NCBI GenBank assembly: GCA_029237505.1
Contig: JARBAW010000132.1
Location: 1-45,780 of the forward strand
Direction of reading: 5' to 3'
DNA from: Nitrososphaerales archaeon
GTDB lineage: Archaea > Thermoproteota > Nitrososphaeria > Nitrososphaerales > Nitrososphaeraceae
Length of the DNA stretch: 45,780 bases
Below, one piece after another: positions 19,637 to 30,021 of the stretch (position 1 is the stretch's first letter; each line of letters begins with the position of its first letter). The position numbers were made by a program, and so were the translations under genes. The notes beneath the pieces were generated by a model. The model was not told the origin of the DNA. It did no database searches and saw nothing but the letters and a program-made list of their open reading frames with translations.

Positions 19637-20630
19637 GGATTTTGAATTTAATGGATTTCCACAAGTTCGATTAAGAAGATTAAGACGTACTCCTGCCATA
19701 AGGGATCTTTTGCAAGAAACGAGATTATCAGTAAAAGATCTTGTATATCCTGTTTTTGTTCAAGAAGGTATCAAAGAGCCAAAAGAAATTGAGTTGATGC
19801 CTGGAATCTTCAGAATACCCCAAAAACATCTCATCAAAGACGTTCAAGAGTTGTATGATTTGGGCGTAAAGACTTTTTTGATTTTTGGTATACCAAAATT
19901 AAAAAACGATAGGGGAACCAGTGCGTATCAAAAAGATGGAATAGTTCAAGAGTCTGTGAGAACCATCAAGAGTAACTTCGGCGAAAAAATCGTAACAGTA
20001 ACTGACGTGTGTCTATGTCAGTATACTTCTCATGGTCATTGTGGCATCATAAAAAACAATGTTGCGGACAATGATGAAAGTTTGAAAATTTTGGATCGTG
20101 TCGCCCTAAGTCATGCCGAAGCTGGAGCTGATTTTGTAGCGCCCTCAGCTATGATGGATGGACAGGTAAGAAGTATCAGGAAAGCATTGGACGATGATAG
20201 GTTCAAAAATGTTGGTATAATTGGATATTCAGCAAAGTTGTCCTCGAACCTATACACTCCATTCAGAGATGCATCTCACTCCATGCCAGAATTTGGGGAC
20301 AGAAAATCATATCAAATGCCATTCCACAATACTAACGAAGCACTACATGAGGTCATGATGGATGTTAAAGAAGGTGCAGACATCATAATGATAAAGCCTG
20401 CGCTGCCATATCTTGATCTTATTTACAAGACAAGACAAAGCACCTTATTGCCGGTGTGTGCATACAGCGTTTCAGGAGAATACTCTATCGTTAAAGCAGC
20501 AGCTCGTGAAGGATGGGTAAACGAAGATGAAGTGGTTATGGAATTTACAACATCTATCAAAAGAGCAGGAGCCGATATCATCATTTCTTATCATACAAAG
20601 AAAATTGCAGAAATTCTAAACAATATTTAA
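19623..20630 (+). CDS. hemB: delta-aminolevulinic acid dehydratase
   Basis: VYPVFVQEG, DVCLCQYTSHGHCGII, GADFVAPSAMMDGQV, MIKPALPYLD. Confidence 0.97.
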   Translation: MNQNEDFEFNGFPQVRLRRLRRTPAIRDLLQETRLSVKDLVYPVFVQEGIKEPKEIELMPGIFRIPQKHLIKDVQELYDLGVKTFLIFGIPKLKNDRGTSAYQKDGIVQESVRTIKSNFGEKIVTVTDVCLCQYTSHGHCGIIKNNVADNDESLKILDRVALSHAEAGADFVAPSAMMDGQVRSIRKALDDDRFKNVGIIGYSAKLSSNLYTPFRDASHSMPEFGDRKSYQMPFHNTNEALHEVMMDVKEGADIIMIKPALPYLDLIYKTRQSTLLPVCAYSVSGEYSIVKAAAREGWVNEDEVVMEFTTSIKRAGADIIISYHTKKIAEILNNI

Positions 20631-20670
20631 AGATACAATTATAACAGTTTCAAAATCATGATATTCATGT

Positions 20671-21939
20671 TTGTCGGCTTCTCTATTTGATAGAGCGAAA
20701 GAAATAATCCCAGGCGGTGTTAACAGTCCTGTTCGTTTCTATGAACCTTATCCTTTCTTTGCCTCGTATGGAAGAGGTTCAAAGATTATTACAGAAGATC
20801 ATGATACACTGATAGATTATTGCCTGGGATACGGTGCTATCATTTTAGGTCATACATATTTTGAAATAATGAGCGCTGTGAAGAAACAACTCGAAAAGGG
20901 GAATATTTTCGGCGTACCTACAGAAAATGAAGTAAGACTTGCTGAACTTATTATTAAAATGATTCCCAATATGGAAATGGTAAGATTGATGAACACGGGT
21001 GCAGAATCAACCATGCATTCTATTAGGTTGGCAAGGGCTTTTACAAAGAAAAAAAAGATAGTAAAGTTTGACGGATGTTATCATGGTGCTTATGATTATG
21101 TCATGGTAAATCCCGGTTCTAGTGCCTCGACTAATTCATTTAATGGTAATTTAGAAGAGTCGATGAATCAAACTTTGGTACTACCATACAATGACATTGG
21201 TGCTCTTGAAAATCTGGTCAAGAATAACAACGATATCGCATGTGTGATTATTGAACCGGTCTTGGCAAATATGGGTTTGATAATCCCAGAGGAAGAGTAT
21301 CTTAGCAAATTAAGAAGAGTTTGTGACATGGAAGAGATTGTCTTAATTTTTGATGAAGTTGTAACTGGCTTTAGACTCTCACCCGGAGGTGCCTCCGAAT
21401 ATTTTGGAGTGATACCAGATATTATGACACTTGCAAAATCAATTGGTAACGGTTTTCCACTTTCTGCCATGGTTGGGAAAAAGGAGATATTGGAACTGTT
21501 ATCTCCAAAAGGAACTGTGTTTCAAGGAAGTACCTATGCAGGAAATACGATTTCAACTAGTGCAGGTATTGCAACATTGGAAACTCTAAGTAGAGAGAAA
21601 AATGAGCTTTATCCAAAGCTCTCGCGTTTTGGCGATACCCTATCAAATGGAATTAGAGACCACCTGAAAGAACTAAAATTTGATGCAAGTGTAAATAATA
21701 TCTCTTCCATGTTCCAGCTTTATTTCACTAATGAAAAAATAAAAGATGCATCCAGTGTCAAGAAATCAAATGGTCGCTTATATAAGAAATTATTTGACGA
21801 ACTCTTAAAATCCGGGATATTCGTACCGCCTTCGCAATTCGAAACTTGCTTCATATCTTATTCACATGATGATGAGGATATAGATAGAACCATTGAATCA
21901 TTTGCTAAGGCATTGAGAAAAGTGAAAGATTTTGAGTAA
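20671..21939 (+). CDS. hemL: glutamate-1-semialdehyde 2,1-aminomutase
   Basis: GGVNSPVR, MNTGAESTMHSIRLARAFT, FDEVVTGFRLSPGG, LAKSIGNGFPLSAMVG. Confidence 0.96.
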   Translation: MSASLFDRAKEIIPGGVNSPVRFYEPYPFFASYGRGSKIITEDHDTLIDYCLGYGAIILGHTYFEIMSAVKKQLEKGNIFGVPTENEVRLAELIIKMIPNMEMVRLMNTGAESTMHSIRLARAFTKKKKIVKFDGCYHGAYDYVMVNPGSSASTNSFNGNLEESMNQTLVLPYNDIGALENLVKNNNDIACVIIEPVLANMGLIIPEEEYLSKLRRVCDMEEIVLIFDEVVTGFRLSPGGASEYFGVIPDIMTLAKSIGNGFPLSAMVGKKEILELLSPKGTVFQGSTYAGNTISTSAGIATLETLSREKNELYPKLSRFGDTLSNGIRDHLKELKFDASVNNISSMFQLYFTNEKIKDASSVKKSNGRLYKKLFDELLKSGIFVPPSQFETCFISYSHDDEDIDRTIESFAKALRKVKDFE

Positions 21940-22885
21940 GTATATAGTTGCAACGCGTGGAAGTAAGTTGGCTTTAATTCAGACTGAAATAGTAACCAAT
22001 AATCTCCACAAACTCTTTCCTAGGTTAATATGTGAAGTAATAAAAATTAAATCTAGTGGAGATATTAATAAGAACAAGTTCCTATTTTCCGTAGACGAAA
22101 AAGGCGTTTTTGAGAAGGAAGTTGATAGGGCAGTCCTCGACGAGCAGGCAGATTTTGCAGTTCATAGTATTAAGGATATTCCGACTGATATTGATGATGA
22201 ACTAGTTGTGGCATCTGTACTAAAACGAGAAAAACCAAATGATGTCTTGATAGGAAAATCAAAATCAACAATCGAAGTATTGGAGCCCAATTGTACCGTA
22301 GGTACATCTAGTTTGAGGAGAGCTGTCCAAATAAGAAGGAAGAATCCCAATGTTAGAGTGGTTCCAATAAGGGGTAATGTCGAAAGTCGCGTTAGAAAAT
22401 GTATTGAAGGTCCTTTTGATGCCCTTGTTTTGGCAGAGGCCGGTCTAAAAAGACTTCACCTGAATAATTTCATTGTTCAACGATTTAACTACCGAGATTT
22501 TGTTCCAGCGCCAGGACAAGGAGCAATAGGAATCGTATGTCGAAAAGACAACAAAAGCGTACTTGCAAAATTAAAAAAAATTGAAGATAAGCCATCAAGA
22601 CATGCTATCGATGCAGAGAGATCACTCATTCGGCACTTGGATGCTGGTTGCAGATTCCCAGTGGGTGCCATAGCATTACCCAATTTAAGGACAAAAAAAA
22701 TCATGATGTATGCTACAGTTTTTTCTGCTGATGGCACTCAGGCAATAAATGTAAAAAAATCAGGGGAAATATCAGATGCAGCGCAAGTTGGAAGTGATGT
22801 AGCAAATGTCCTACTGTCAAAGGGAGCAGCAGACTTTGCTCAAGAATGGAGAGAGGCATTAGAAAAGTGGAACAATCAAAAGTAA
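21932..22885 (+). CDS. hemC: hydroxymethylbilane synthase
   Basis: ATRGSKLALIQTEIV, FAVHSIKDIPT, GTSSLRRAVQI, APGQGAIGIVCR. Confidence 0.97.
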   Translation: MSKYIVATRGSKLALIQTEIVTNNLHKLFPRLICEVIKIKSSGDINKNKFLFSVDEKGVFEKEVDRAVLDEQADFAVHSIKDIPTDIDDELVVASVLKREKPNDVLIGKSKSTIEVLEPNCTVGTSSLRRAVQIRRKNPNVRVVPIRGNVESRVRKCIEGPFDALVLAEAGLKRLHLNNFIVQRFNYRDFVPAPGQGAIGIVCRKDNKSVLAKLKKIEDKPSRHAIDAERSLIRHLDAGCRFPVGAIALPNLRTKKIMMYATVFSADGTQAINVKKSGEISDAAQVGSDVANVLLSKGAADFAQEWREALEKWNNQK

Positions 22886-23640
22886 AGTCAAAAGGTAAGG
22901 TGTATATTTGCGGAGCTGGTCCGGGCGACCGAGACTTGTTAACGTTAAAGGCCTTAAAACTATTATCAGAATGCAATGTAATACTTTACGATAGGTTAGT
23001 AAACAAAGGGATTCTTAAGATGGCATCGTCTAAAACATTAAAAGTTTATGTTGGCAGAGAGTCCGGTGATCCTACTACTAATCAAAAAATTACAAATGAG
23101 TTAATGTTAAAGTATGCAAATGATGGAAAAAAAATCCTGAGGTTAAAGGGCGGTGATCCATTTATTTTTGGCCGTGGTGGGGAAGAAGCTGAATTTCTTT
23201 CGTCCAAGAATATCAAATATGAAATTGTTCCTGGTATATCCTCTTTAAATGGCGCAGCAGTATATTCGGGTATTCCATTAACACATAGAGATTATTCATC
23301 ATCGGTCATAATACTCACAGGTCATGAATCAATGGAGAAAAAAAAGCCATCCATAAAATGGAATTCCATTACAAAGGCAGCTGATACAATTGTGATATTC
23401 ATGGGACTTGAACAATTAAAAGATATTTGCAGAAAGCTAATTGGAAGTGGATTAACCAGTAAGGCAAAGATTGCAGTAATTGAAAATGCTACATCGAATA
23501 ATCAGAGAGTGATAGTCGGCAATTTGCGCAATATTGAGAAAAAAGTAAAGAAGGAAAAAATTCAATCTCCGGCAATAATTATTGTGGGGCAAGTTGTGGG
23601 AATTCAAAACAAAATAAACTGGTTTGTTCCGGGTAATTAG
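22846..23640 (+). CDS. cobA: uroporphyrinogen-III C-methyltransferase
   Basis: GKVYICGAGPGDRDLLTLKALKLL, LRLKGGDPFIFGRGGEEAEFL; true start may be downstream of 22846. Confidence 0.94.
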   Translation: MERGIRKVEQSKVKSKGKVYICGAGPGDRDLLTLKALKLLSECNVILYDRLVNKGILKMASSKTLKVYVGRESGDPTTNQKITNELMLKYANDGKKILRLKGGDPFIFGRGGEEAEFLSSKNIKYEIVPGISSLNGAAVYSGIPLTHRDYSSSVIILTGHESMEKKKPSIKWNSITKAADTIVIFMGLEQLKDICRKLIGSGLTSKAKIAVIENATSNNQRVIVGNLRNIEKKVKKEKIQSPAIIIVGQVVGIQNKINWFVPGN

Positions 23641-23709
23641 ACTAGTCTTTTTTGTTAATATCTTAGAACAGTAATCCCAATGCTTTTATGACGAGTAAAT
23701 TTTATTATC

Positions 23710-24519
23710 TTGTTGGGTAAGGCTTTAGTCAACAAGACCATTGCTATAACACGTAGTGAATCAAATAATACTGAGTTCATAAGATTGGTAAAACAACAAG
23801 GAGGCATCCCAATTTCCTTACCAACAATTAAATTAATTCCAATTGATTCAATACAATTTCTTAAGAGATTTTCTCAACTTTGTTCTAACCATTACAACTA
23901 TTACATCTTTATGAGTCCTAATTCAGTAGATCTTTTCTTCAAATTAGTGAAAGTAAATAACCTTTCTCGCTTGCTGGAGGAACAATTGGGCAAATGTGAT
24001 GTTATTGCAATAGGTCCCTCTACAAGAAAAAAACTTGAATCAAATAACGTTCTGGTCAAATGGCAGCCAGAAGAATATTCTGCTTTCGGTGTCGTAAAAT
24101 TATTAAAAAAACTACAACCCAAAGCAGGAACCCGGATATTAATACCCAGGAGTAGCGCATCTAACTCTTTTCTAAAAGATGAACTAGATTCGATGTCGAT
24201 AATTCTGGATGAATTTTACATATATTATCCTCAGGCAGAAGCATCAAATAAGATATGGATTGAGTTCTCACACCAAATAAGAATGAACAAAATACAAGCA
24301 ATAATTTTTACTAGTCCTTCGGCAGTTCGCTACTTCTTTTCCATATTGCGTGAAGTGAATCCCGATTTAATACAGTATATCAAAAAGATTGTTTTGATAA
24401 GCATAGGTCCTAATACGACAATGGAGCTTAAATCTAAAGATATTGTTCCGTTTGAGTCAGAGGTACATACGATTAGGGGAACTGTACAATTGGTTAACCG
24501 AATTTTTTCTAAAGAATGA
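23710..24519 (+). CDS. hemD: uroporphyrinogen-III synthase
   Basis: NKTIAITRSESNNTEFIRLVKQQGGIPISLPTIK; position in the tetrapyrrole cluster. Confidence 0.88.
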   Translation: MLGKALVNKTIAITRSESNNTEFIRLVKQQGGIPISLPTIKLIPIDSIQFLKRFSQLCSNHYNYYIFMSPNSVDLFFKLVKVNNLSRLLEEQLGKCDVIAIGPSTRKKLESNNVLVKWQPEEYSAFGVVKLLKKLQPKAGTRILIPRSSASNSFLKDELDSMSIILDEFYIYYPQAEASNKIWIEFSHQIRMNKIQAIIFTSPSAVRYFFSILREVNPDLIQYIKKIVLISIGPNTTMELKSKDIVPFESEVHTIRGTVQLVNRIFSKE

Positions 24520-24605
24520 AAACACATGTTTGTCCACTTTGGTTGAGTATAGGAATAACAAGGTTTTTCAAACGAAGATACTAGATATTATGTGATAATT
24601 ACAAT

Positions 24606-25583
24606 TTGTCCGATAAGGGTAGCGAAAGCGCAACTGATATTGACACTTTGAAGGACATAGGTCCAGCAACTAAATCTTCCCTCAAGGAGGCCGGTTTTAG
24701 ATCAATAAAGGATTTGGTTATTCGTGGCCCCATGGATATTGCAGAAGCTACGGGGATTGCCATAGAAAAATGCATAACGCTGTGTAATAAGGCAAGAGAA
24801 ACTTTAGAAGATATTGGCGTTTTTGACAAGCCATTTATTACTGCAAATCAAATTTACGAAAAGAGAAAATCCGAATGCCGTATTGCTACCGGTTCAAAAA
24901 ATCTGGATGAACTTTTGGGCGGTGGAATAGAAACAAGAGCGATTACTGAATTATATGGTGAATTTGGCACAGGCAAGACGCAAATTTGCCACACTCTTTG
25001 CGTTACTGTTCAACAAAACGATGATAAGGGTAATTTATCGAGGGCCCTATATGTTGACACAGAAAATACGTTCAGACCAGAAAGGCTTGCCTCGATTGCG
25101 TCTGCAAGGAACATTGATCCCAACATTGCCCTTCAAAATGTCATAGTTGCAAAGGCATACAATAGCTCTCACCAGGAAGTAATTATTCAGGAATCTCCCA
25201 ACATCATCAATATACACAATATTAGGCTCATGATAGTCGATTCCATAGTATCTCATTACAGAGCTGAGTTTCTTGGTAGGTCTTTCTTGTCAGAAAGACA
25301 GCAGCGAATTAACAGACTGCTACACATACTTCTGAGGATTGCTGAAACATGCAAGATTGGGGTGGTATTGACAAATCAAATCCAGTCATCACCCGATGCA
25401 ATATTTGGTGATCCTAACAAGGCAACGGGAGGAAATGTCATGGCCCATACTAGCACGTATCGAATTTACCTCAAGAAATCAGGTAAAAACAGAATCGCAA
25501 GAATGGTTGACAGCCCTTATCATTCAGAAAGAGAGGTACTGTTTACGCTAAACGAGCAAGGTATTGGGGATCCTTCGAAATAA
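24606..25583 (+). CDS. radA: DNA repair and recombination protein RadA
   Basis: HhH N-terminus; LLGGGIETRAITELYGEFGTGKTQICHTL; TTG start. Confidence 0.97.
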   Translation: MSDKGSESATDIDTLKDIGPATKSSLKEAGFRSIKDLVIRGPMDIAEATGIAIEKCITLCNKARETLEDIGVFDKPFITANQIYEKRKSECRIATGSKNLDELLGGGIETRAITELYGEFGTGKTQICHTLCVTVQQNDDKGNLSRALYVDTENTFRPERLASIASARNIDPNIALQNVIVAKAYNSSHQEVIIQESPNIINIHNIRLMIVDSIVSHYRAEFLGRSFLSERQQRINRLLHILLRIAETCKIGVVLTNQIQSSPDAIFGDPNKATGGNVMAHTSTYRIYLKKSGKNRIARMVDSPYHSEREVLFTLNEQGIGDPSK

Positions 25584-25682
25584 TTGTTAATAAGTAACAA
25601 CAACTTACTTTGGTGCTTCAAGATCAATTTTAGACAAAATCACCAGTTAATATTAAATTAAGGAGAAATATGATAATCCAGC

Positions 25683-25964
25683 ATGCCAAAATCTCACGGT
25701 ATTAGAAGGAAATCCAGGCATATAATGACTAAAGGCAATATGTCGAGAGGACTTTCACATTTACTAATTAACTATTCAATAGGAGATAAAGTAGTAGTAA
25801 TCATAGATCCTCGAGAGCATAAGACAACCCCGCATAGAAGATTTCAGGGTAGAGTAGGGCATATTAAGGAAATTGGTCGAAGAACAGTCAAGGTGGGGAT
25901 ACTAGTTGGCGATAAACAAAAGTACTTGCAAACAAAGTTCAACCACATCCGCCCCATAAAATAG
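25683..25964 (+). CDS. rpl21e: 50S ribosomal protein L21e
   Basis: MPKSHGIRRKSRHIMTK, PHRRFQGRVGHI. Confidence 0.95.
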   Translation: MPKSHGIRRKSRHIMTKGNMSRGLSHLLINYSIGDKVVVIIDPREHKTTPHRRFQGRVGHIKEIGRRTVKVGILVGDKQKYLQTKFNHIRPIK

Positions 25965-25977
25965 AGGGTTTTGGCCA

Positions 25978-26310
25978 GTGACAAAAATAACTAAAAAAGA
26001 AATGATAGCTCTCCCAGATGTAAAGGAGATATTAGAAGCCAAGAAAGTCGACGAAATGGATCAGATTCAGAGATGGACTTATGATTATGTAAACAAGTTT
26101 TCAAAAATAACTAGAAAACAAGCACAGAAACTGGTTAGTGAATTAGTAAGCCAATGCGGACTTACGGAAGAGGAGGCCGTTGAAATTGTCAATATCTTGC
26201 CCTCTACATTGGAAGAAATAAGGGCATTTACATTTGGATGGAAGAAATTGATATTAACTTCAACTTCAGAAAACATTTTGCAGAAAATTACCGCAGTGCA
26301 TGAAACTTAA
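25978..26310 (+). CDS. rpoF: RNA polymerase subunit F (Rpb4)
   Basis: Between L21e and DUF655 as in other archaea; C-terminal VEIVNILPSTLEEIRAF. Confidence 0.9.
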   Translation: MTKITKKEMIALPDVKEILEAKKVDEMDQIQRWTYDYVNKFSKITRKQAQKLVSELVSQCGLTEEEAVEIVNILPSTLEEIRAFTFGWKKLILTSTSENILQKITAVHET

Positions 26311-26338
26311 AAAGTACGCAGTACATTATTGCAAGTAA

Positions 26339-26947
26339 TTGGATTCTGCTAATCATAGTAACTTTCGTAATAGACATACTAGTCATGACTATAATCTACA
26401 TAGTCATAAGTTTGAAGAATATGCTTATGTCTTAGATTTCACTCTAAGAGGAAAATCCCTCACAATAAGAGGAAGAGAAGGGATAATAGTTCAGGCAATA
26501 GGCGAGAACCGCTTGACATTGTTGGAATTGCTGGCGATTCAAAACGCTAATTTTGACATTGGTGAAAGAGTGTATATTGGAAAAGAAGGAAGAAATAAGA
26601 TTATCAGTGTTCTTGGCAAGTTACAATACGATTCTATATCACAGTCTGCAAAAAATGAACTTCCTCCAATCGTTGAAAAGATAGTGCTTGCAAATGAGGA
26701 ACGATTTGTGACATACATTAACACAGCTCAGCCCATCACACCAAGAATACATTCATTAGAATTGATACCAGGAATAGGTAAAACGTATATGATGAGCATA
26801 ATAAATGATAGGGAAAAAAAGAATTTTACATCTTTCTCGGACATACAATCAAGAATAGGATTAAAGGACATACATAAACTCGTAGCAAAAAGGATAGTTG
26901 AGGAAATAACCAAAGAGACTAGGATGACACTATTCGTTGGAAGATGA
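26339..26947 (+). CDS. DUF655 family protein
   Basis: EEYAYVLDFTLRG, LELIPGIGKTYMMSIINDREKKNFTSFSDIQSRIG; TTG start. Confidence 0.9.
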   Translation: MDSANHSNFRNRHTSHDYNLHSHKFEEYAYVLDFTLRGKSLTIRGREGIIVQAIGENRLTLLELLAIQNANFDIGERVYIGKEGRNKIISVLGKLQYDSISQSAKNELPPIVEKIVLANEERFVTYINTAQPITPRIHSLELIPGIGKTYMMSIINDREKKNFTSFSDIQSRIGLKDIHKLVAKRIVEEITKETRMTLFVGR

Positions 26948-27656
26948 AAACAGAAACTATCTTGGTCAACATTTTCTAATAGACTATAACATTATTTCCA
27001 AAATTATTCAATCCTGTAACGTAAAAGAGAACGATGTCGTATTAGAGTTTGGTACAGGGTATGGATACCTGACCAAGAGGATAGCTGAGATCGTCAAAAT
27101 GGTGTACACTTACGAAATTGATACGGACTTGTATTACAAAGCAAAGAGTTTTCTTGTTCAGAATGGTAATGTTGTTATTTTCAACGAGGATTTCTTTGAA
27201 CAAGAGGAACATGATTTTGATTTTTTTTTATCAAACATTCCATATTCAAGATCTAAAGAGACGATGAAATGGTTATCACTTCATCAATTTAGAGAGGCAA
27301 TAGTAATGGTCCAAAGAGAATTTTCCGACAAACTTACAGCGTTTTCTGGAAAACCAGATTATTCGGTGGTTTCGGTATTTTCTCAATATTGTTTTGATAT
27401 AGAACCGCTTTTTGACGTTGCAAAAGAGTCATTCAATCCACCGCCAAAGATAGATTCCAGAGTCATAAGACTAAGGAGGAAAAAAAATACAATCAACCGC
27501 CAAATTATTACTGGATTAGATTTTCTATTTAGTAATAGAAACAAGAATGCAGCGTCATTTTTAGACTCCAAAAAATATCAAAATAAAAAAATCAGTCAGT
27601 TAGATGTAGATACTTTGATAGGAATAGCAAAGGACATGATAAAAAAAAGGATTTAA
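26937..27656 (+). CDS. ksgA: 16S rRNA dimethyladenosine transferase
   Basis: NYLGQHFLIDYNII, VLEFGTGYGYLTKRI, LSNIPYSRS. Confidence 0.94.
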   Translation: MEDENRNYLGQHFLIDYNIISKIIQSCNVKENDVVLEFGTGYGYLTKRIAEIVKMVYTYEIDTDLYYKAKSFLVQNGNVVIFNEDFFEQEEHDFDFFLSNIPYSRSKETMKWLSLHQFREAIVMVQREFSDKLTAFSGKPDYSVVSVFSQYCFDIEPLFDVAKESFNPPPKIDSRVIRLRRKKNTINRQIITGLDFLFSNRNKNAASFLDSKKYQNKKISQLDVDTLIGIAKDMIKKRI

Positions 27657-27715
27657 GAATATGAGATCGATTAAAATATGTACAATTATAAATTTGCACA
27701 GATACTTCTTTTTTA

Positions 27716-28234
27716 TTGTATTTACCTTCAGACGATAGTATTTTTCTATGCAATACTGTAAATCACTATCATGGCCAGCAGGCTTTAGAAATAGGAACCA
27801 GTAGTGGAATCATTCTAAAAGAATTGTCAAAGAATTTCAGAATTGTAATAGGCACTGACATAGATTTTGATTCATTAAAGCATTCCCAAACTGTCTTGAA
27901 ATCTAATGGACTGATATGCTGTGACGCTGCATCAGCAATACATAACATAGTATTTGATCTAATAGTGACAAATCCCCCTTATCTTCCAGATAATCCGAAT
28001 CATGTAGACAGGACCTTAGACGGTGGACCTACAGGCATTGAAGTTTCAATTCACATTCTATCCAGTGTACTTGATAAACTATCGGAAAAAGGAAAGATCC
28101 TCATGGTGGTATCAAGCCTATCCGAAAAGAAAAAACTAGAGGATTTCATATTTGAAAATAATCTAGTAATCAAACAAATAGCTCAAAAAAAACTATTCTA
28201 CGAATCATTAGAAATCATAGAAATTAGTAGATGA
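27716..28234 (+). CDS. HemK/Mtq2-like N5-glutamine methyltransferase
   Basis: LEIGTSSGIILKEL, FDLIVTNPPYLP; follows ksgA. Confidence 0.88.
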   Translation: MYLPSDDSIFLCNTVNHYHGQQALEIGTSSGIILKELSKNFRIVIGTDIDFDSLKHSQTVLKSNGLICCDAASAIHNIVFDLIVTNPPYLPDNPNHVDRTLDGGPTGIEVSIHILSSVLDKLSEKGKILMVVSSLSEKKKLEDFIFENNLVIKQIAQKKLFYESLEIIEISR

Positions 28235-28271
28235 ATAATAAATTAATAGATGTATAAATATTGCTTATCAT

Positions 28272-29291
28272 TTAAGCCATATGCGATTTAGATCTTTTTG
28301 CTATTTCTGTGGCCATTTCACTTAAGGTAGCAGAACCGCCCAGATCGTAAGTTAGACATTTTCCTTCGTTGATAGTTTCTTCAGCTGCCGCGAAAATGGC
28401 ATTGCAAACTTCATTTTCGCCAAGATATTTAGCCATCAATGCCCCAGAAAGAATAGTCGCTACTGGATTTACCTTATTGGCGCCAGCATATTTCGGTACG
28501 CTTCCGTGCGCCGGTTCAAACATAGCATATTTGTCTCCGTAGTTTCCTGAATAGACGTTTCCAATAGAACCCACATGTCCCGAAGCACACTCTGATACAA
28601 TATCCATAAATAAGTTTGTACTTAGTAAAATGCTCTTGTTAAATCGTTCTGGATTTTTGACCAACTGTTGCGTCATATTATCGATATAATATTCCTCTAC
28701 TGAAATATCGCCAAATTCTGATTTGATATCTTCAACGGCTTTCCAAAATATTCCGTCGGTTTCCTTTAATATGTTCCTCTTTGTAATAACGTTAATTTTC
28801 TTAAATCTCATTTCAGTGGCAACCTTAAAACCATGTCTTACCACATTTTCACAACTTTTCTTGGTTATCTTCCTAACCGCTATTGCAGCACCATCACCTA
28901 TCTTGAATTCTATTCCTGAATACAATCCTTCGGTAGCCTCTCTGATACAGATAAAATCTAGCTGATGTGAGGAATTTTTATAAGTCTTTATTGGTCGCAC
29001 GTTGGCATATAGATTAAACTTTTGTCTAATACTAACTGCCACGCTTCTTGGTGCGTCTGGAGTTGGAATTGTCGTAGTAGGTCCCTTAAAACAAGCGTCT
29101 GAATTTTCCAAAAGATTCCATACTTCGTCAGAAATATATGAGCTGCCACCATTTTTTGTCCACCATTCTGAACCCGCATCACATGAAATTAATTTTATTT
29201 TTGAATTACATTCATGGAGTACGTTAACCATCGCATCAACAAGTTCGGGCCCAGTTCCATCTCCTTTTATGATTACCGCAGATTTACTCAA
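28272..29291 (-). CDS. isocitrate/isopropylmalate dehydrogenase family protein
   Basis: IKGDGTGPELVDA, SVAVSIRQKFNLYANVRP, MFEPAHGSVPKYAGANKVNPVATILSGALM; substrate not assignable from sequence. Confidence 0.9.
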   Translation of the reverse strand: MSKSAVIIKGDGTGPELVDAMVNVLHECNSKIKLISCDAGSEWWTKNGGSSYISDEVWNLLENSDACFKGPTTTIPTPDAPRSVAVSIRQKFNLYANVRPIKTYKNSSHQLDFICIREATEGLYSGIEFKIGDGAAIAVRKITKKSCENVVRHGFKVATEMRFKKINVITKRNILKETDGIFWKAVEDIKSEFGDISVEEYYIDNMTQQLVKNPERFNKSILLSTNLFMDIVSECASGHVGSIGNVYSGNYGDKYAMFEPAHGSVPKYAGANKVNPVATILSGALMAKYLGENEVCNAIFAAAEETINEGKCLTYDLGGSATLSEMATEIAKRSKSHMA

Positions 29292-29323
29292 TTCTAATCA
29301 AAAATGACGCTGTCTATTTATAT

Positions 29324-29878
29324 CTATTTGGAGACCAAAGAAATCCTTGCGAAATAGGTATCACTCAATGGCGGAGAACTCGTCAGGTTAGTTATTTTCA
29401 CGAATTGGTTTTCAGAGAAATATGAGTAATCGATGTCATAATTGGACAGAGTTAAGTTCTGATAAATGTCTTTCCCAGTTGAATTATCAACTACTTGAAT
29501 TGTACTATTGTTTGAAATGTAGATTTTCAAAAAATCATCCAAGGTTAGTCTAACTGGTCGGACATATTGGACATGAATTTGATCACCAACCTCATCGGTA
29601 TGTATTACCCTAAGACATTCCTTTCCGTCCTTCGTTTTGCCAACATTATCTGGCAAGAATCTTTGCTGTCCATCTATTTCCAAGTCAATTTTTGAGTAAA
29701 CATTGAAGGTGTCATTATGAGATTTCAGACAAACCTGTACCGGACTTGGAGCTGGAAAGAAATGCATTACAACAAATCCAGAAAGAGTTGCAATCCCAAC
29801 AATAATTGGAGGTATAAGGATTTGTTTCTTTCCCATTTTCTTTCTTGGTTTATCTTCTTTTATCTTTCTCTTTGGCAT
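29324..29878 (-). CDS. single-TM protein, hypothetical
   Basis: Basic N-terminus then IPPIIVGIATLSGFVVMHFF; extracellular-like domain. Confidence 0.7.
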   Translation of the reverse strand: MPKRKIKEDKPRKKMGKKQILIPPIIVGIATLSGFVVMHFFPAPSPVQVCLKSHNDTFNVYSKIDLEIDGQQRFLPDNVGKTKDGKECLRVIHTDEVGDQIHVQYVRPVRLTLDDFLKIYISNNSTIQVVDNSTGKDIYQNLTLSNYDIDYSYFSENQFVKITNLTSSPPLSDTYFARISLVSK

Positions 29879-30021
29879 CCATTTCCACCTGTATGCATTG
29901 TTAAAAATGCACTTTAATATCTACATAACTTGAACTAACCAAGAAATTACAATTTCAGAGCTTGTGTGCATTTTGAATATGTCAGACACAATTCATTTAT
30001 TGATTTCCTTGTTTGTTTCTA

